Positions 1 through 11,942 of a stretch of 64,000 nt of DNA are shown piece by piece (the first letter of the stretch is position 1; each line of letters begins with the position of its first letter). This DNA comes from Cinnamomum chago (taxonomy: Eukaryota; Streptophyta; Magnoliopsida; Laurales; Lauraceae). The stretch spans positions 64,451,501 to 64,515,500 of the forward strand of contig CP142458.1 in assembly GCA_038049695.1 (NCBI GenBank), in the 5' to 3' direction. Below the pieces are notes generated by a model. That model had not been told where the DNA came from. It searched no databases and saw only the letters and a list, made by a program, of their open reading frames with translations. The position numbers and the translations under genes were made by a program.

Positions 1-106
1 CGAGTTCACAAGGGCCCTGATCTCTTCGAGCAGCACCATTGGACCCAGACACACAAAAATCAAAAGTACTCCACCACCCAAATCATAATATGACTAATGT
101 ACTTAC

Positions 107-424
107 CTGGTGTCCAAAGCAAATTCCAAGGATTCTCTTCTTCATAGCATCCAATATCTGAAGCAGAAAACAGAGCTTCAAGATCCACATGTCATTCCCA
201 TATGCATCATGTGGGCTACCACTAACCACAAAGCCATGGTAATTATCAAGCTCCTCCATTTCTGGGAACTCCCCTTCCACCACTCTAAACAGATCCCACT
301 TCTCCCCCTCTTCACCAAATGCCCCTACAAACACATTGAAGTACCCACCATACATCTTCTTGGCATAGTCAGAGTCCTTGGCTGCTAAGAGAAGTGCATA
401 TCTCCTCTCTCCCTCAACATTCAT
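107..424 (-). CDS. GGP1: Gamma-glutamyl peptidase (class I glutamine amidotransferase-like), first exon only
   Basis: First exon of a plant gamma-glutamyl peptidase, a cytosolic class I glutamine amidotransferase-like enzyme that removes gamma-Glu from glutathione conjugates in glucosinolate/camalexin-type metabolism (family knowledge). The 106 codons start at ATG 424 and end exactly in phase at CAG|GTAAGT (donor at 106-101). Seen: the N-terminal signature [14 protein letters not shown], the [12 protein letters not shown] segment, and the nucleophile elbow GICFGHQ with Cys102 as expected catalytic residue. The His/Glu of the triad and the rest of the protein lie on later exons, left of the window; bases 1-100 read as intron and I find no second exon there. 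A few extra in-frame codons run past the donor but are intronic. The orthologue could be any GGP1-5 paralogue; the family is sure, the member is not. Confidence 0.9.
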
Positions 425-520
425 CTCCCCAGAGATAGAGAGATATGCAAGCAGCTTAACAAGAGACGGGGGGTTTTAATTCTAATTTCTAAGTAACAAG
501 AATTGAAGAAACCAAACCCT

Positions 521-529
521 TTTTATAAA
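521..529 (-). promoter_or_regulatory. Candidate TATA box of the GGP-like gene
   Basis: On the minus strand the motif TTTATAAAA lies about 100 bp upstream of the ATG at 424, a normal plant spacing for a TATA box followed by a short 5' UTR. Inferred from position and motif only. Confidence 0.45.
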
Positions 530-623
530 GAATTTAGCAAGTTGGATTTGGAACCAGTTGTAAATCTGAAGACAACAGAAGGTATTATTCATGTATATTT
601 CATTAAAAGCCTTTTTTTTTTTT

Positions 624-1172
624 GGGAAGAATTCTAGAATTCAAATGCCGTCCCTTAAAGCAGAATTTCAAATGCTCAAACCCTCGCTATCAATTGAAAT
701 ATCGGAATTCTGAGAATTTATAAGGTTATGGCCCGTTTCTTATCAGAATTCAAAGAATTCATGTCTAGGTAAAAAACTTTCAAATTCTCCAAAATTGTCC
801 CTTTATGTGTAATTTCAAATCCCTTTTTTTTATGGAGGATTTGAAATTCCAACAAATGGTATAGAGAGTGAAATTACAAGAATTTCAAAAGGACTTTTGA
901 GTGGTTGGAATTTGAAAATCTGATGAAAGAAACACAGTATTTCAAATGTTAGAGGACAAAAATGTCACATCATGTCCAAAAATTCCCAACCTCCCAAATT
1001 CTAGCAATAAATTCTGATAAAGAAACGAAAATGCCTTTTCATGTAGTTTGAAATTCTGAATACTTGCATTAATAAGAGTATTTGGAATGACGAGGAGTAA
1101 GATGTCACATCATATCATAAATTTTCAACAAGTCCAATTTTATTTTAGAAATGCCTTTTAACCAAACAGGCC
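624..1172. mobile_element. MITE-like element, copy 1, with a second MITE nested in it
   Basis: This stretch is collinear with the element at 11322-11616 (shared blocks such as CAAATGCTCAA, ATAAGGTTA, TTTTCATGTRGTTTGAAA, TAAGATRTCACATCAT) and both end in AACCAAACAGGMCC, the outward-facing end typical of hAT-type MITEs. In this copy the shared sequence is interrupted between ATAAGGTTA and AAAATGCC by about 300 bp (734-1027) that has its own inverted ends. The left terminus is decayed; no target duplication was identified. Confidence 0.6.
734..1027. mobile_element. Nested MITE with 17-18 bp terminal inverted repeats
   Basis: The left end CGTTTCTTATCAGAATT (734-750) is the inverse of the right end AATTCTGATAAAGAAACG (1010-1027), with one inserted base. 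It sits exactly at the point where the outer element is broken relative to its other copy. No coding capacity. AT-rich interior with repeated GAATTTCAAAT-like words. Confidence 0.65.
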
Positions 1173-1898
1173 TAAGAGGTACAATTTTCCCAACACAGGC
1201 CAAGGGCCCAAGGGTGTTGGGACCAGACACGCCAAGAGAGCTGGAACTGGTGGTCCCCACGCCAGAAAGGAGACAAAAAGAGAGATGGATGGTGTGCTAG
1301 TGTCTGTAGCCTGAAATTGAATCCAGAAGTATAACAAAAGAGGCCAATAATGAGTCTGCCTTAAAATATAATTAAAGAGGTAAATAATGACCAATCCAGA
1401 AGTACCCAAATGGGAAAATTGGGTGTGGATCCGAGTTTGAATCCACTGTATAGACCTGAATAAGACTCAGATCCTGATTTGGGTCTTGGATTTCAAATTA
1501 GAGAAGAAAGATAGATTACCAATGCTAAAGGTGGGTACTTTTATCATGTGTGCATTCAGTGGCGGACCAGGATTTTGGTTTGAATGGGGCTAACAATGGT
1601 CAAAAGTCAATTCCCGCCAAAAAACCTAACAAAAATTCCTGCCAAAAAAAAAAAAAAAAGGTCAAAAGTCAATTTATATAAGAAAATTTTAAAAAATTAG
1701 GAGGGGCATGTGGGTTGGCCCATGGACAACACAGCCCAACCATGACATAAGTCGTGCCATGGGCCGTGTTGGGCCGACCTACTGTAGGCTTGGCACGACA
1801 TAACTGGGCCGACCAATCATCATGCCATGTCGTTTTACACACTTTAACAACTTTTCACCAGAGAATAAAGGGTTTGCTCATTTGGTTGCCAACCCCGC
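1173..1898. other. Intergenic stretch, no gene
   Basis: No gene is seen. Near 1557 the sequence AGTGGCGGACCAGGATTTT matches one end of the repeat nested at 7327, so part of this is an old transposon end. Around 1700-1850 there is a run of repeated GGGCCG/CATGGCACGAC-like words; nothing further can be supported. Confidence 0.4.
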
Positions 1899-2678
1899 TG
1901 TGTGGGGCAATCCTCAGTGCGTAAGTTATGCTAGGGAAGGCAGAGACGCCCTCTCTTGTGCTCCATTTCGGCTGTGTGCGTCTTGGCACGAACGCTGATG
2001 CATTGCCGAGACCAGCACAGCTCGCCACGATCTCGGCCACATACCTCGTCGAACAAGTAGTGCATCTCGGCTACAGTCGAGGTGACGAGCTGCTATCCAA
2101 GACGGGTACTGACAGCCACACCTTACATAAGGACACGTGACAGGGTACAAGCACGCACTGATGGGACAGATACACCATCCAAGCCGTCCGCCCTCATCAA
2201 ATCCCTGACAAAGCCACATCTAGTGGCCGCAGCCATATCAGGACATGGCCCAAGAAGGGATCCGATGGGACCTTAGCCGCCAACAGATTGAGGCGAGATC
2301 AGGCCCAATGTGATTAGCATTTAATGCAGTGTGGGCCGATCGGACCCTCATTAATTACTCTATGGGCTGATGAGACCCTAACAGTCAAATCATTGGGCCC
2401 ATTCGCAGGCATCTAGGAACTTTCTCATATAAGGTGATTTACCACCCAAAACCAGGTATGCATACATGCATGCAGCTTTCTAGTCGTGACTCTGCCTCTC
2501 TTCTTCTCCGACCTTTGTTCCTACGCTAATTTAGGCATCGGAAGCGCTGTGTTGCCCACAGCCGAGGTCTTTTGACTGTTTTTTCTTCCCTTTTAGGTCT
2601 TTGAAGCAGATAGTTCTCTCCAGTCATTTGGATAAGTCCTCAAAGGCTCCCTGTGAGTTCATATCTTCAGCACTTACA
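1899..2678 (+). mobile_element. Solo LTR of a Tat-like Ty3/gypsy element
   Basis: A 780-bp LTR fossil beginning TGTGTGGGGCAAT and ending CACTTACA, the same termini as the LTRs of the Tat element at 21719-33031, and sharing with them the blocks around GGTCTYTGACYGTT, TTTCTTCCYTTYAGGTC and TCRGAGG. It is flanked by perfect 5-bp direct repeats CCCGC (1894-1898 and 2679-2683), so it is a complete solo LTR left by LTR-LTR recombination. It is clearly diverged from the 21.7-kb element, so it is a related, not identical, family. Confidence 0.85.
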
Positions 2679-2825
2679 CCCGCATCTCACATAACTGTCT
2701 AGGGATTGATTTTGGGTATGTCACTCTTCCCACGCGTGTGGGCTTTCTTTAACACAGTGTGAGCTACCTCTTCCCACATGTGTGGGCTCTCTTGGGTCCC
2801 AACCCCCTTGCTAGGTTAAGGAAAC

Positions 2826-2828
<3 letters not shown>

Positions 2829-2882
<54 letters not shown>
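2829..2882. repeat. (AC)27 microsatellite
   Basis: Uninterrupted dinucleotide run of 54 bp just downstream of the solo LTR. The flanking stretch 2684-2828 contains two CCCACRYGTGTGGGCT-like palindromic words. Confidence 0.95.
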
Positions 2883-2884
<2 letters not shown>

Positions 2885-3518
2885 TACACTCACTTATTAC
2901 CTGTTTGACATCATTTTGGAAATGTTTCATTTTGAGAATGAATGAAGAAAAGCTTATTTGACAGATATTTTGTGAGAGAAAATCTAGATGGATAGATTGG
3001 GAGAGATTTTATACATGTGTAGAATGGAAGTGAAAATGCTTGCCAAACAAGATTGTTTTCATTTATTCTCTTAATTTAACATTTCCGGAATGATGCCAAA
3101 TGGGCCCTTATCCTCTTGAATCGCCCTATCAAGTTTGACATTCATTGAACCTAGATGCATTGGTGGATTGAGCATTAAAGAGAAAAGATAAAATCTCAGC
3201 AAAAAAAAGAAAAGAAAAGAAGGAAAGATAAAAGATAAAATAATTTAATATATATTTTGACAGAAGAAAGAGATCACAAAGAGGAATCTGTTCGCCTAAT
3301 AAAAAAGATGGTCCCAAGAATGCCGGTGCCCACTGTGAAACAAGGATCGCAAGTGTGCCAATGATCCTGCTACATTTACTAGTCTAAATACAGATATGGA
3401 CCACATACAAGTGTATAAGAATCAAGTGGAGAATATTTGGTGCAATCCAAACCCAAAAGGCATAAATATCAGATGGCAAAGGCTGATACTAGATGATACA
3501 GACTATAACCATCTTCAT
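2883..3518. other. Intergenic stretch, nothing recognised
   Basis: AT-rich unique-looking sequence. The open frames here are short, low-complexity (Phe/Leu-rich) and without homology that I recognise. Confidence 0.4.
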
Positions 3519-4086
3519 GGGCGGTGCTACATGGATGTCAGTGGGGTCAAGATTTGAAGAATTATTAAAAAAAATATTTCTTCAATGAATTTAACTTATA
3601 TGAAGATTTTGACCCCACTCTATGCTTAAGTTAATGGGCCATTTGTCTATCAAAATAAAAAAATAATAATGGGCATAACTTTTGTTTTTTAAAGAAAATT
3701 TTATTTTTTTAGACATTTTGTCATTAACTCTTCATTTACCCTAACTTAACCTCTAAATACAGTATTCTCCCCATATTAGAAGGAGAAAACGCTAATATTT
3801 ATATTTAAGCATATAGACTCCCAATCCCAGCCGAGCAGCAGAGAAAGAAAAAACAAGAAGAAGAATTGTCGAGTTATTTGAGAATTTATATTTATTTATG
3901 TTTGAGAATTCAACATTATTTTTGTGGAATTGTTGGAAATAGATTATTTGAGAATTTTTTATTATGTTTGTCGAATTATCGAAAGTAGATGACAGATGTT
4001 GATAAAAGGGAAAAACAAATTGATTTGATTTATGAAAAATAAATCTTTTGTTGACTCCACTGACTCGAATTCTTGGAGCCGCCACT
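3519..4086. mobile_element. Decayed TIR element with GGCGG ends
   Basis: The left end GGGCGGTGCTACATGGAT is a diverged inverted match to the right end ATTCTTGGAGCCGCCACT. The ends resemble the AGTGGCGGA termini seen at 1557 and 7327. Non-coding AT-rich interior. No convincing target duplication, so the boundaries are approximate. Confidence 0.4.
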
Positions 4087-4789
4087 GATCATCTTTTTTT
4101 TTTTTTTCCTTAGCTGAAAATGAAATCTTTGCCAAAAAGGCCAATTAATATACCAATGCGTATCTCAGAAATTCTTTATATCTGTATTAGGCTTTACTCA
4201 TGTTTGTGATTGGCAAATATTGTGACAAATAAGCACCCATAGTAGAATGGGAACCTTGGGTTTTAGACGAAGTCACAAGTTGGTTTACTGAGATGGTCCT
4301 TTCAGTTTTATGGATGTGGTTTAAAATTATTTTGGTAGGATCTTGGAGCCTTAGAAATCTTATACAGTTATACCCAAGTCTGTGGCCTGTCTTGCAGTTG
4401 ATGATGCTTATGAAAGGAAAAAGGAGCTTTGGTCAGAAAAAAGGTACTTTGGTCATCTGCATGCTCTTCTACTTTATGATCTGCCCAAGATGGTTGGATG
4501 AGGCCCTGCTTTTTGGCGATGATATTGGCCATCTGTTTATTACTACACTTTTTTAAAATCATTTCCTAATTCATTGATGATACCAATTCTAAGAGACTTG
4601 ATTTTTATCTATATTCAATCTCAATTATTGTTGTTATGATTGAAACGCAATTAGAATGGAGTAAATATTGAGTTCCACACCAATAGAGGGCCTTCTACCA
4701 ACAATATGAGGTTGGCTAAAGGAGTTGCTACTTTAAAACTCATCACTAATATATTATAACTAATCTATTGCCACAAACCTACCGTAGGC

Positions 4790-5106
4790 GTGTTTGGATG
4801 TACGTTGAATTGAAGTGAGGTGAAGCAAAGCCCCCATCATCCAAACAAGAAAAGACAAAGGGTCATATGAAAGTATAAGAATTTATAATTTCCTCTTTCT
4901 TTAAAAAGAATGGTAAAAAAACAACTTCCTTTCTCCACTAGATGACAAAAAAAAAAAAAAATTCTCTATTACAAAAAAAAAAAAAGCACAAAAACTTCCC
5001 ATCAAATAATTAAAAACAAAACACTATCATAACCCTCTTATATTTTATTCTTTTTTTATTTGATGCTTTACCTCACTTTACCTCAATTCACTATACATCC
5101 AAACAC
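4790..5106. mobile_element. MITE with about 40-bp terminal inverted repeats
   Basis: The left arm GTGTTTGGATGTACGTTGAA (continuing to 4831) pairs with the right arm whose reverse complement begins GTGTTTGGATGTATAGTGAA; the arms then share GTGAGGTRAAGCA. The 317-bp interior is A/T-rich with two poly-A tracts. No coding capacity. No unambiguous target duplication. Confidence 0.7.
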
Positions 5107-7200
5107 TTCTTATGAACTAAAAAATACGCTCTCCCCTTCCTCTCTCTCTCTCTCTCTGGTAGTACAACATTCATGCTAAAAGGATGGCCGCATTGAGGAA
5201 AAACATAAGCTTCTTCAATATTGCAAAGCCCATCTAAAGTAAGGGGGGCTTCATGTGTTCTGCTATTCCACTCAGATTTGCACCTTTAGATTTGCATGAA
5301 TTCGAATGAACTGGACCGTTAGATTAAGGGTCAATTTTTATTGCTTGATATAAAGCTGTTAAGCTGTGTACCACCGATGAAGGGGTTAGATGTATTAGAT
5401 TCACTTTGAATTTGATATCTTGGTTGATCCCACTTGGATCTTTCGCTCTCCCTCCGTCCCATAATTAGTGGGGTCCCAAGATGGGTTATACTAGATGGTC
5501 CACACAGTAAGACCGTGAGAACCATCCTCACAGGACTAGTGCCCTATAATATAAAATATATCCATATATGTTCCTACACATTATTATTAAAGAAAGATGT
5601 TCCCCTACAAGCAACGGGATGCGGGAAGAATGGATTGGTGCCTTCATCAAGGGCCCATCATAAAATCAAGGGGGTCATCTCCTTCTTCTAGTTGATCATG
5701 GGTGAAAATTAAAATTCTCCATAATGAAAATATAGAGTGTGTGTAAAAGAGAGACTTCTTTTTTTTTTTCAAAATTAAACAAAATAACTGAGAGATGAAC
5801 TACTAAACTAAGAGAAAATTGAAGAGACAATGTGATTAGTTGGGCCTTTTATAAGCGATTTTTCGGCTTGAGTCTTTTGGCTTTTGAGAAGTTCAACTTT
5901 TCAAAAGACCTTAAAAAATGAGTTTTTCCAGTTAAGAGATATGTCCAAATCAGCCCTCTCCATCCACAACTATTGCATCTTCACAAGCATCTTAACATCT
6001 AAAAGTTGAAGCCTGAAAGAGATCATTATGTAAAATACCTTATCTTGATATTGCCTAGCGAAATCGGCTATTTCATTTGGAGGTAGTGATGGGCTGATGG
6101 CACTACCAAAAAAAGATAACCTTGACTCTTCTATTGCAGATTTAATCCGGCCCTACTTGCTGTATCAAGAAAATAGTACTGCAACCCACCTTCTTGGTTT
6201 TTCCTTCTCTTTTTACTTACTTCACATGATGTGCAAGGAACTAATTCTTGTTACACTATTTTACATTTTCCTTTTCAAAAAAAAAAGAAAAAAGAAAAAA
6301 GAAAAAGATTCTTTACATCACATAATACTCCTTTTCTATGTCTTCGAAGGATGAGATGGAGCCCACACATAATTGTGATGAGTGAGATGGATGGGCTAAA
6401 TAAAATGAGATATTATTCTAAGAGCTCTAGGTTAGGGTTTTTGCAGCAGGCAAGCATGATGCAGAGAAAACTCTATTTCTGGATTTGGGAAAAAGGTGAA
6501 TATGCTTGATGGCATATAGACATAAGATTTTATACGGTTGCAGATTTTGATAGGATGAAATAATATCTCCTTGTTGAAATAGGGGATCCCGTAGGATATC
6601 ACACTTTTTAAGGGTAAAAGATTGGTTTTTGCAATGTCCTTTGTTGTACAATAAGTTTTGCAAATATTTTTTTTTTTTAATATTTCAACCATTGAGAGGC
6701 AAAAATCAAGTCTTAGAACAATTGTACAATCAAAATCTCATGCATTTATATAGTAACCAAAGTTGTGTTCAAAGTGACCCAGGCTTCAACCACCCACCTC
6801 ATTTAGAACTACTTCTAAATATTTTCTAATAAGCCTTGGCACAAAAATCTCCTGTGGTGTAAGTTTTAAAGAGTTTAAAGAAGATGAAGTGTTTGAAATC
6901 AAATATTTAGAACATATATTAATGCTTTTTTATTATAAAATACTCTTCTTTAATATATAATAATATTCCAAGGAGAATTTATCGAAGTGGTGGATAATTG
7001 CAAATAGACTCATACTTGAGTGGTGTTGGCACCTTACTATCACACACTAACACACATGCACATAAATCGATCCCTAGGACTTCAACTTTAAATTATCACT
7101 CCTGACCAGTGTCCTAACTTAGACTTCAACATTAAAATATCAATAATAACCAGTAGCCTAACTTTGTCAAAAAATTAAAAATGGATATTTGTTATATTGT
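5107..7200. other. Intergenic stretch, no gene
   Basis: Contains a short (CT)n run near 5140-5158 and poly-A/poly-T tracts. The small open frames show no recognisable domain and look random. No repeat boundaries identified. Confidence 0.4.
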
Positions 7201-7210
7201 ATTCTCTAAC

Positions 7211-8340
7211 GAGTCTAGATCCTCTGAGTATTTTCCCCACGGTGACCGTGAGTGGACCAATCAAGGTCAGTCACGTCACCACGGGCAGCCTGTCATGCAT
7301 CCGAATAAGGACTGCCCATGGTGACAGTGGCGGACCCAGGATTTTCATTTGAGGGGGGCTTAGGATACTCATTTGAGAAGAGTGACAATGTTATTGCTCA
7401 ATCTCGATATTAAGCGATGATATCGTCACTAGCTGAAAAAAGGGCAAAAAAAAGAAGGCGGGAAGACATGTTTTGTTTCATAAAACTATTGGGGCTTTTT
7501 GGTGCGTAGGACCTCTATCATGATTTTTTGGGTAAATTTCTCAACAGTCTATCATCAAAATTTATATGACATTTGTACTACTATTTTAAGGTTCGTTCTT
7601 CAAAACCCATATTCCAAGTGCAGAAAGATTAGAGCAATTTGCGAATCATGTGTGGCTCACAATTTTTTGATCCAAGTCAGTAACAATCTTAGATTAATGA
7701 TAATCATCAATACGTTCAGTTTCATATCTTTTAAATTTTAATGGATTTTGAGAATTTGTAAAATGCATCCATATAATCCAAATACATTTAAACCACTGAA
7801 TGTATTCGTTTACACCAGGAAAAGTGAAAATGATAATTTGAGAAGCATAATAAAGTGTTCAATGACCCCTAATTTCAAATTACGATTTTGAGCTAATTCA
7901 ATTATTGCAATCCAATGATTGTACATTGAGGGGACCAAATATATGATTGTAATCTCATTCATATCAATTCCCATGACCTAAGTCCAAAATATCTAATAAC
8001 TCTATCAATCCAATGCTTTTTTTTTATATATTAAATACAGAGATTGATACTTGTCGAATGGAGGAATTGCGTGGGTGTGCCAATGTCGATTTAGGGGATT
8101 TTGAGAAGAGGGAAAGAGAGATCGGAAAAGTGGATTTTTTGAGTTGGGGAAAGGGAGGTGGGGGCTATGGGTTATTAAGTGGGGGCTAGGTCATACTTCC
8201 GTTGGTGCCCTAATGGGCTTTTTTGAATTTTGGAGGTGGCTTCAGCCCCCAACCTAATACATGTAGGTCCACCCTATATAGTGACATGGCGGACCGTGAT
8301 TGGTCCACTCACCGTCACTGTGGAGAAAATCCTCATATTC
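7211..8340. mobile_element. Mutator-like non-autonomous element
   Basis: Flanked by perfect 10-bp direct repeats ATTCTCTAAC (7201-7210 and 8341-8350); Mutator-like elements make 9-11 bp duplications. The inverted ends share ATTTTCYCCACRGTGAC and GTGAGTGGACCAATCA in inverse orientation over roughly 50 bp, the left arm carrying a short insertion near its tip. No transposase is visible. Its interior is almost filled by another insertion at 7327-8278. Confidence 0.8.
7327..8278. mobile_element. Insertion nested in the Mutator-like element (GTGGCGGACCCAGG ends)
   Basis: Starts GTGGCGGACCCAGGATTTT and ends TGTAGGTCCACCCTATA, imperfect inverted ends. It is flanked by near-identical 8-mers TGGTGACA (7319-7326) and TAGTGACA (8279-8286), consistent with an 8-bp hAT-type duplication. 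The same terminal motif recurs at 1557. No intact ORF of recognisable function. Confidence 0.6.
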
Positions 8341-8350
8341 ATTCTCTAAC

Positions 8351-9648
8351 ACTTGAATAGGAAATACCAGTGCCCAGAGCACAATTGAAAGGTGCTTTTC
8401 TGTAAGTTTGGGTGACAATGATAATAATAGGGGGAGTATTGATTTCTATAAGATGATGATAACAACACGCATTTTCACCATATCTAAATTCTATCGCGTC
8501 AAAGGATTTTTTCAAGCCTATGAAATCCATTACATTAAACAAACTATTCCACTCGCTAACTGCTCTGGGCCAAAAATTTCCCTACCGACGAGTTAATCCA
8601 TTCTCAGAATTGTCGCATGTAAAAAATATGATTATACTACCTTTGGATTTTATTTTGACTATGCCTTTTATACGTGATCAATCTAATAATGGACTAAATT
8701 AGATTAGAATAGAATTCAATCTCAATGGCGGTATCGGAAATAGTTATTTTGAGTGGTTTAGATTAAACGTTGCACAACAATAGAATTATAAAGACGGATT
8801 AGAGTTCTTCATGAAGCCTGATCCTTACGGTACAAATTATTGGCAAAAGCTGATGATAGTGAGAATGAACTAAGGCTTTTCACCTGGAGAAATTGTTGGG
8901 GGAAATAGATTTGACAGTTTTTGACAGGCAAAGCTACAATACAGCCACTATGATGCAGCGCCTAGCATATGCACATGGGTGTGGGGCACATTTAAGAACT
9001 CGAATGTTCTAACTCCCACTGTGGTATATACATATAAAGTATTATTCAAGTCAACAATATGCACACCGTTTGATTAACTAAATCTTGACCACATAATTCA
9101 ACTTTATCTACTTTCTCTTGATCTTTCCCAATGGAAAGAGAAGTTGACACATTTAAAATCAACAAGTCAACCTAATGGCAGGCCCCACGAAATACACTTT
9201 TAAGTTATGGATGCAAAGAATAAGCATGGGTATAAAAGATGATGAACATACTAGATTTCTTAAAGGTGTTCCCCACCCATGCATACAGCGCGTCATAATA
9301 TGATGCAGCGCCACTTTATCGTAGCATTGCCCGTTTTTGACATAACAACTGTAACTTAAGGGGTTGTTTACGTATGTAACCACTATACATTTGTTTGCTT
9401 GAAACACTTACATATGTAACCATTACACTTGTGAAGTATGTTGTATAACGAGCTCATTCACCTGCAAAACTTTTCACATCTCCTGCCCAGTGAAAGTCAT
9501 TTACATATTGAAATGACTAGCTAGAAACATTTACACACCTGCAGAGAAAAAGTGTAGATCAACTGATCAAGTTGCTTCTTCTGCCCGAGAGGTCTCGGAA
9601 GTACTTATTTTCAGGACTGTCTAAATCGAACTTGCTCCACTATAGCTA
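8351..9648. other. Intergenic stretch, no gene
   Basis: AT-rich. A direct repeat TATGATGCAGCGCC(A/T) occurs near 8949 and 9299. Otherwise nothing recognisable. Confidence 0.4.
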
Positions 9649-9661
9649 TTTTGGAAGAGTT

Positions 9662-9907
9662 TTTTTTTTTTTTTTAAACTAACGGAGGGTTCCCAACCCT
9701 TTGGGCTAGACTATTTCCTCTGGGCATAAAAAAATCCAAGTAAAACCCCTATGACCCCTAGGTGGTAAAACAAGTAGACTCAACCTTCGATTCCTGAAGA
9801 GGGGGCAAATGGGGGTCGATACCAAGACCTCTAGCTCCGGAAGAAGCGGGAACCATGGTCTTGACCACTCGGCCAACCCCTTGGGGTTGTGGTTTTTTTT
9901 TTTTTTT
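9662..9907 (-). mobile_element. tRNA-derived SINE, copy A
   Basis: Read on the minus strand, the head contains a Pol III A-box-like GGTTGGCCGAGTGGTCAAG (tRNA-Ser/Leu-like) after AACCCCAAGG, then a B-box-like GGTATCGACC, and the shared 3' module AAAGGGTTGGGAACCCTCCG followed by a poly-A tail (T-run 9661-9675 on the plus strand). Flanked by 13-bp direct repeats TTTTGGARGAGTT (9649-9661 and 9908-9920; one mismatch). About 70 bp longer than copies B and C. A second A-run precedes its head, so the 5' limit is approximate. Confidence 0.8.
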
Positions 9908-9920
9908 TTTTGGAGGAGTT

Positions 9921-10927
9921 GATTGCAGCTGTTTGGTCCACTGATGAAACCTTTGATTCTCCCAAACATCAAAGATGCTTTAATGGAGAACTGACTATAT
10001 ATGTTCTCATTAAGAGTGCAACTTGAATCAGGTTAAAAGAATTTAGTTACCCAGCCCACAGATCAAGAATGTTTGGGTTTCATTCCAGTCAGTTTTGGGT
10101 TAGGATTTACCAGAATACAATCTGAGTTGAGCTGATAACCAACCCGATTCGACCCAACCAACCCAAGTTGCACCCGTAGTTCCCAATGTCACAGATGGTA
10201 CTTAAGGTCACCTGTTTCTTTGAATTTCACATCCAACGGTGTAGATCACTCTCACTAGAATAAAATTTGGTTCTTTTTTCTACAGTTTAATTGATTCAGA
10301 GAGGATTTAGGCAGGGCCGATTAAAAATTCATGTAATCTTATGCCGGGGCCCAACCCTTTGACAGCTGAAATGTCGCGCAGTGTCATGACGCCCACTGGC
10401 CCACTAGATGACCAACCACAGCCCCACGGCCTTTTTCCTAGCCCAGTTTTTCAACTGTGATGAATCAAAGACAACTCATCTCCCCTTGTGCAAAATGACA
10501 TGGACTTTGGAGAATCTATTTGCATCACCAAATGACGTCCGGTTTTCTCAATAATCAGATTCCAAGAACACTATAAAGGAGATTCTTAGTTTGACAATGC
10601 TGCTGATACCTGATCTGACTCTCTTCTGAATTCATATTTGGCAGAGTGATTTTCTTCATGAAAAAGGAATCATGGAAAGGAGACACAATTTTCATAGTTG
10701 TATACTGAAAACCATTTGATTCTCCTTTTGAATTACGAAAGAAAAGAAACCACCCTTTATCCATCAATTCTTCTTTTGTAATTTCCAAGTTAAAAATGGG
10801 GAAAAAAAAGAAGAAGAAAAGAAATAAATATTACAACAGAGTGGTTCTCTCGATTCATGTACTCTTGAAATCTTAAAGGCATGAGCTTGGAATCTTGAAG
10901 ACTTGCTCCAACAGAAAAGTTGACTCA
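9921..10927. other. Intergenic stretch, no gene
   Basis: No gene or repeat boundary recognised. The minus-strand open frames between 10555 and 10970 carry no known motif. Confidence 0.4.
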
Positions 10928-10928
10928 G

Positions 10929-11276
10929 GGCCTGTTTATTTGCATTACAATACATAGGAATTGAATACATATAATTAAAGCATTAATAGTTAAAAATGAT
11001 GATAAAAGATGAGCTTCATATACATAAAAAAGAACATCAAACATCAAATAATCTTTCCTTTTATGCAAATAAAATTAAAGGAGGATGGGAAATGGATAAC
11101 TAAGGTGATGGCTGGTTAGTTATTTCCCATATTTCTTTTATTCTATTATTTCCGTGAAAGGAAAGATGATTTGATGCTCATTTTTTAAAATTGACTTCTG
11201 GTCTTCTTTTTTAACTCCTTATGACATAAATCTTATGCATTCAATTCATATGTATGTTAATGCAAACAAACAGGCC
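10929..11276. mobile_element. MITE with GGCCTGTTTRTTTGCATTA ends, copy 1
   Basis: The left arm GGCCTGTTTATTTGCATTA then AATACATAGGAATTGAATACAT pairs with the right arm, whose reverse complement reads GGCCTGTTTGTTTGCATTA then ACATACATATGAATTGAATGCAT: inverted repeats over about 45 bp. A relative is at 33635-33975. Non-coding. Confidence 0.75.
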
Positions 11277-11321
11277 TCTATCTTTTCCTTTTTATTTTTA
11301 TTTTTTTCCAACCACACTCTT

Positions 11322-11616
11322 GGGCTTGTTTGTTTAGAAGAATTGTGAAAATTCTTGTCTGAAAGAATTATGAGAATTCCAAATGTTGCCCCTCAAAGTA
11401 GAATTCCAAATGCTCAACCCCACTCTAGCATTTGGAATGCCAAAATTTTGGAAATTCATAAGGTTAAAAGTGCTTTTTCATGTGGTTTGAAAATTATGAA
11501 TTCTTGCATCAAATAGAGCATTTGTAATGCTAAGGGGATAAGATATCACATCATGTCATAAATCCTCAACAATCTCAAATATTCCTTGTCAGAAATGCCT
11601 TTAACCAAACAGGACC
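11322..11616. mobile_element. MITE, copy 2 of the family at 624-1172
   Basis: Starts GGGCTTGTTTGTTTAG and ends TTAACCAAACAGGACC (imperfect inverted ends) and is collinear with the uninterrupted parts of the element at 624-1172. This copy shows the state before the nested insertion. Confidence 0.65.
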
Positions 11617-11942
11617 TTAGCAAAACTCTCCGCCCCTAATACACATAATTACACATTCTTCCATCTTTCCCGGAGCATCTTTAATACATATAAAAGAAAT
11701 AGATCGAACTGAAATGAACAAAAATCTGGTTGGTTAGGGGTGAAATTAGATTAATCCAGATTTACTTCAGTCAATCAGACATAAATTTAATCAGGACCAC
11801 AGGCCCTGAAATCTGAATATGTCCTCATCAAAGCAAATTATGCATACTATTCAAAGCCAATTCATGCATGCCCCTTGGCCGACAGTACGTGTTAATAGAG
11901 AACTCCCACATGAGCTAAGAATAGTTTCTTGTGTTGGTACTT

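Noticed and set aside
1-100. Possible second exon of the GGP-like gene
   Set aside because: The minus-strand reading here does not continue the family's sequence after GICFGHQ and no convincing acceptor precedes a matching block; treated as intron.
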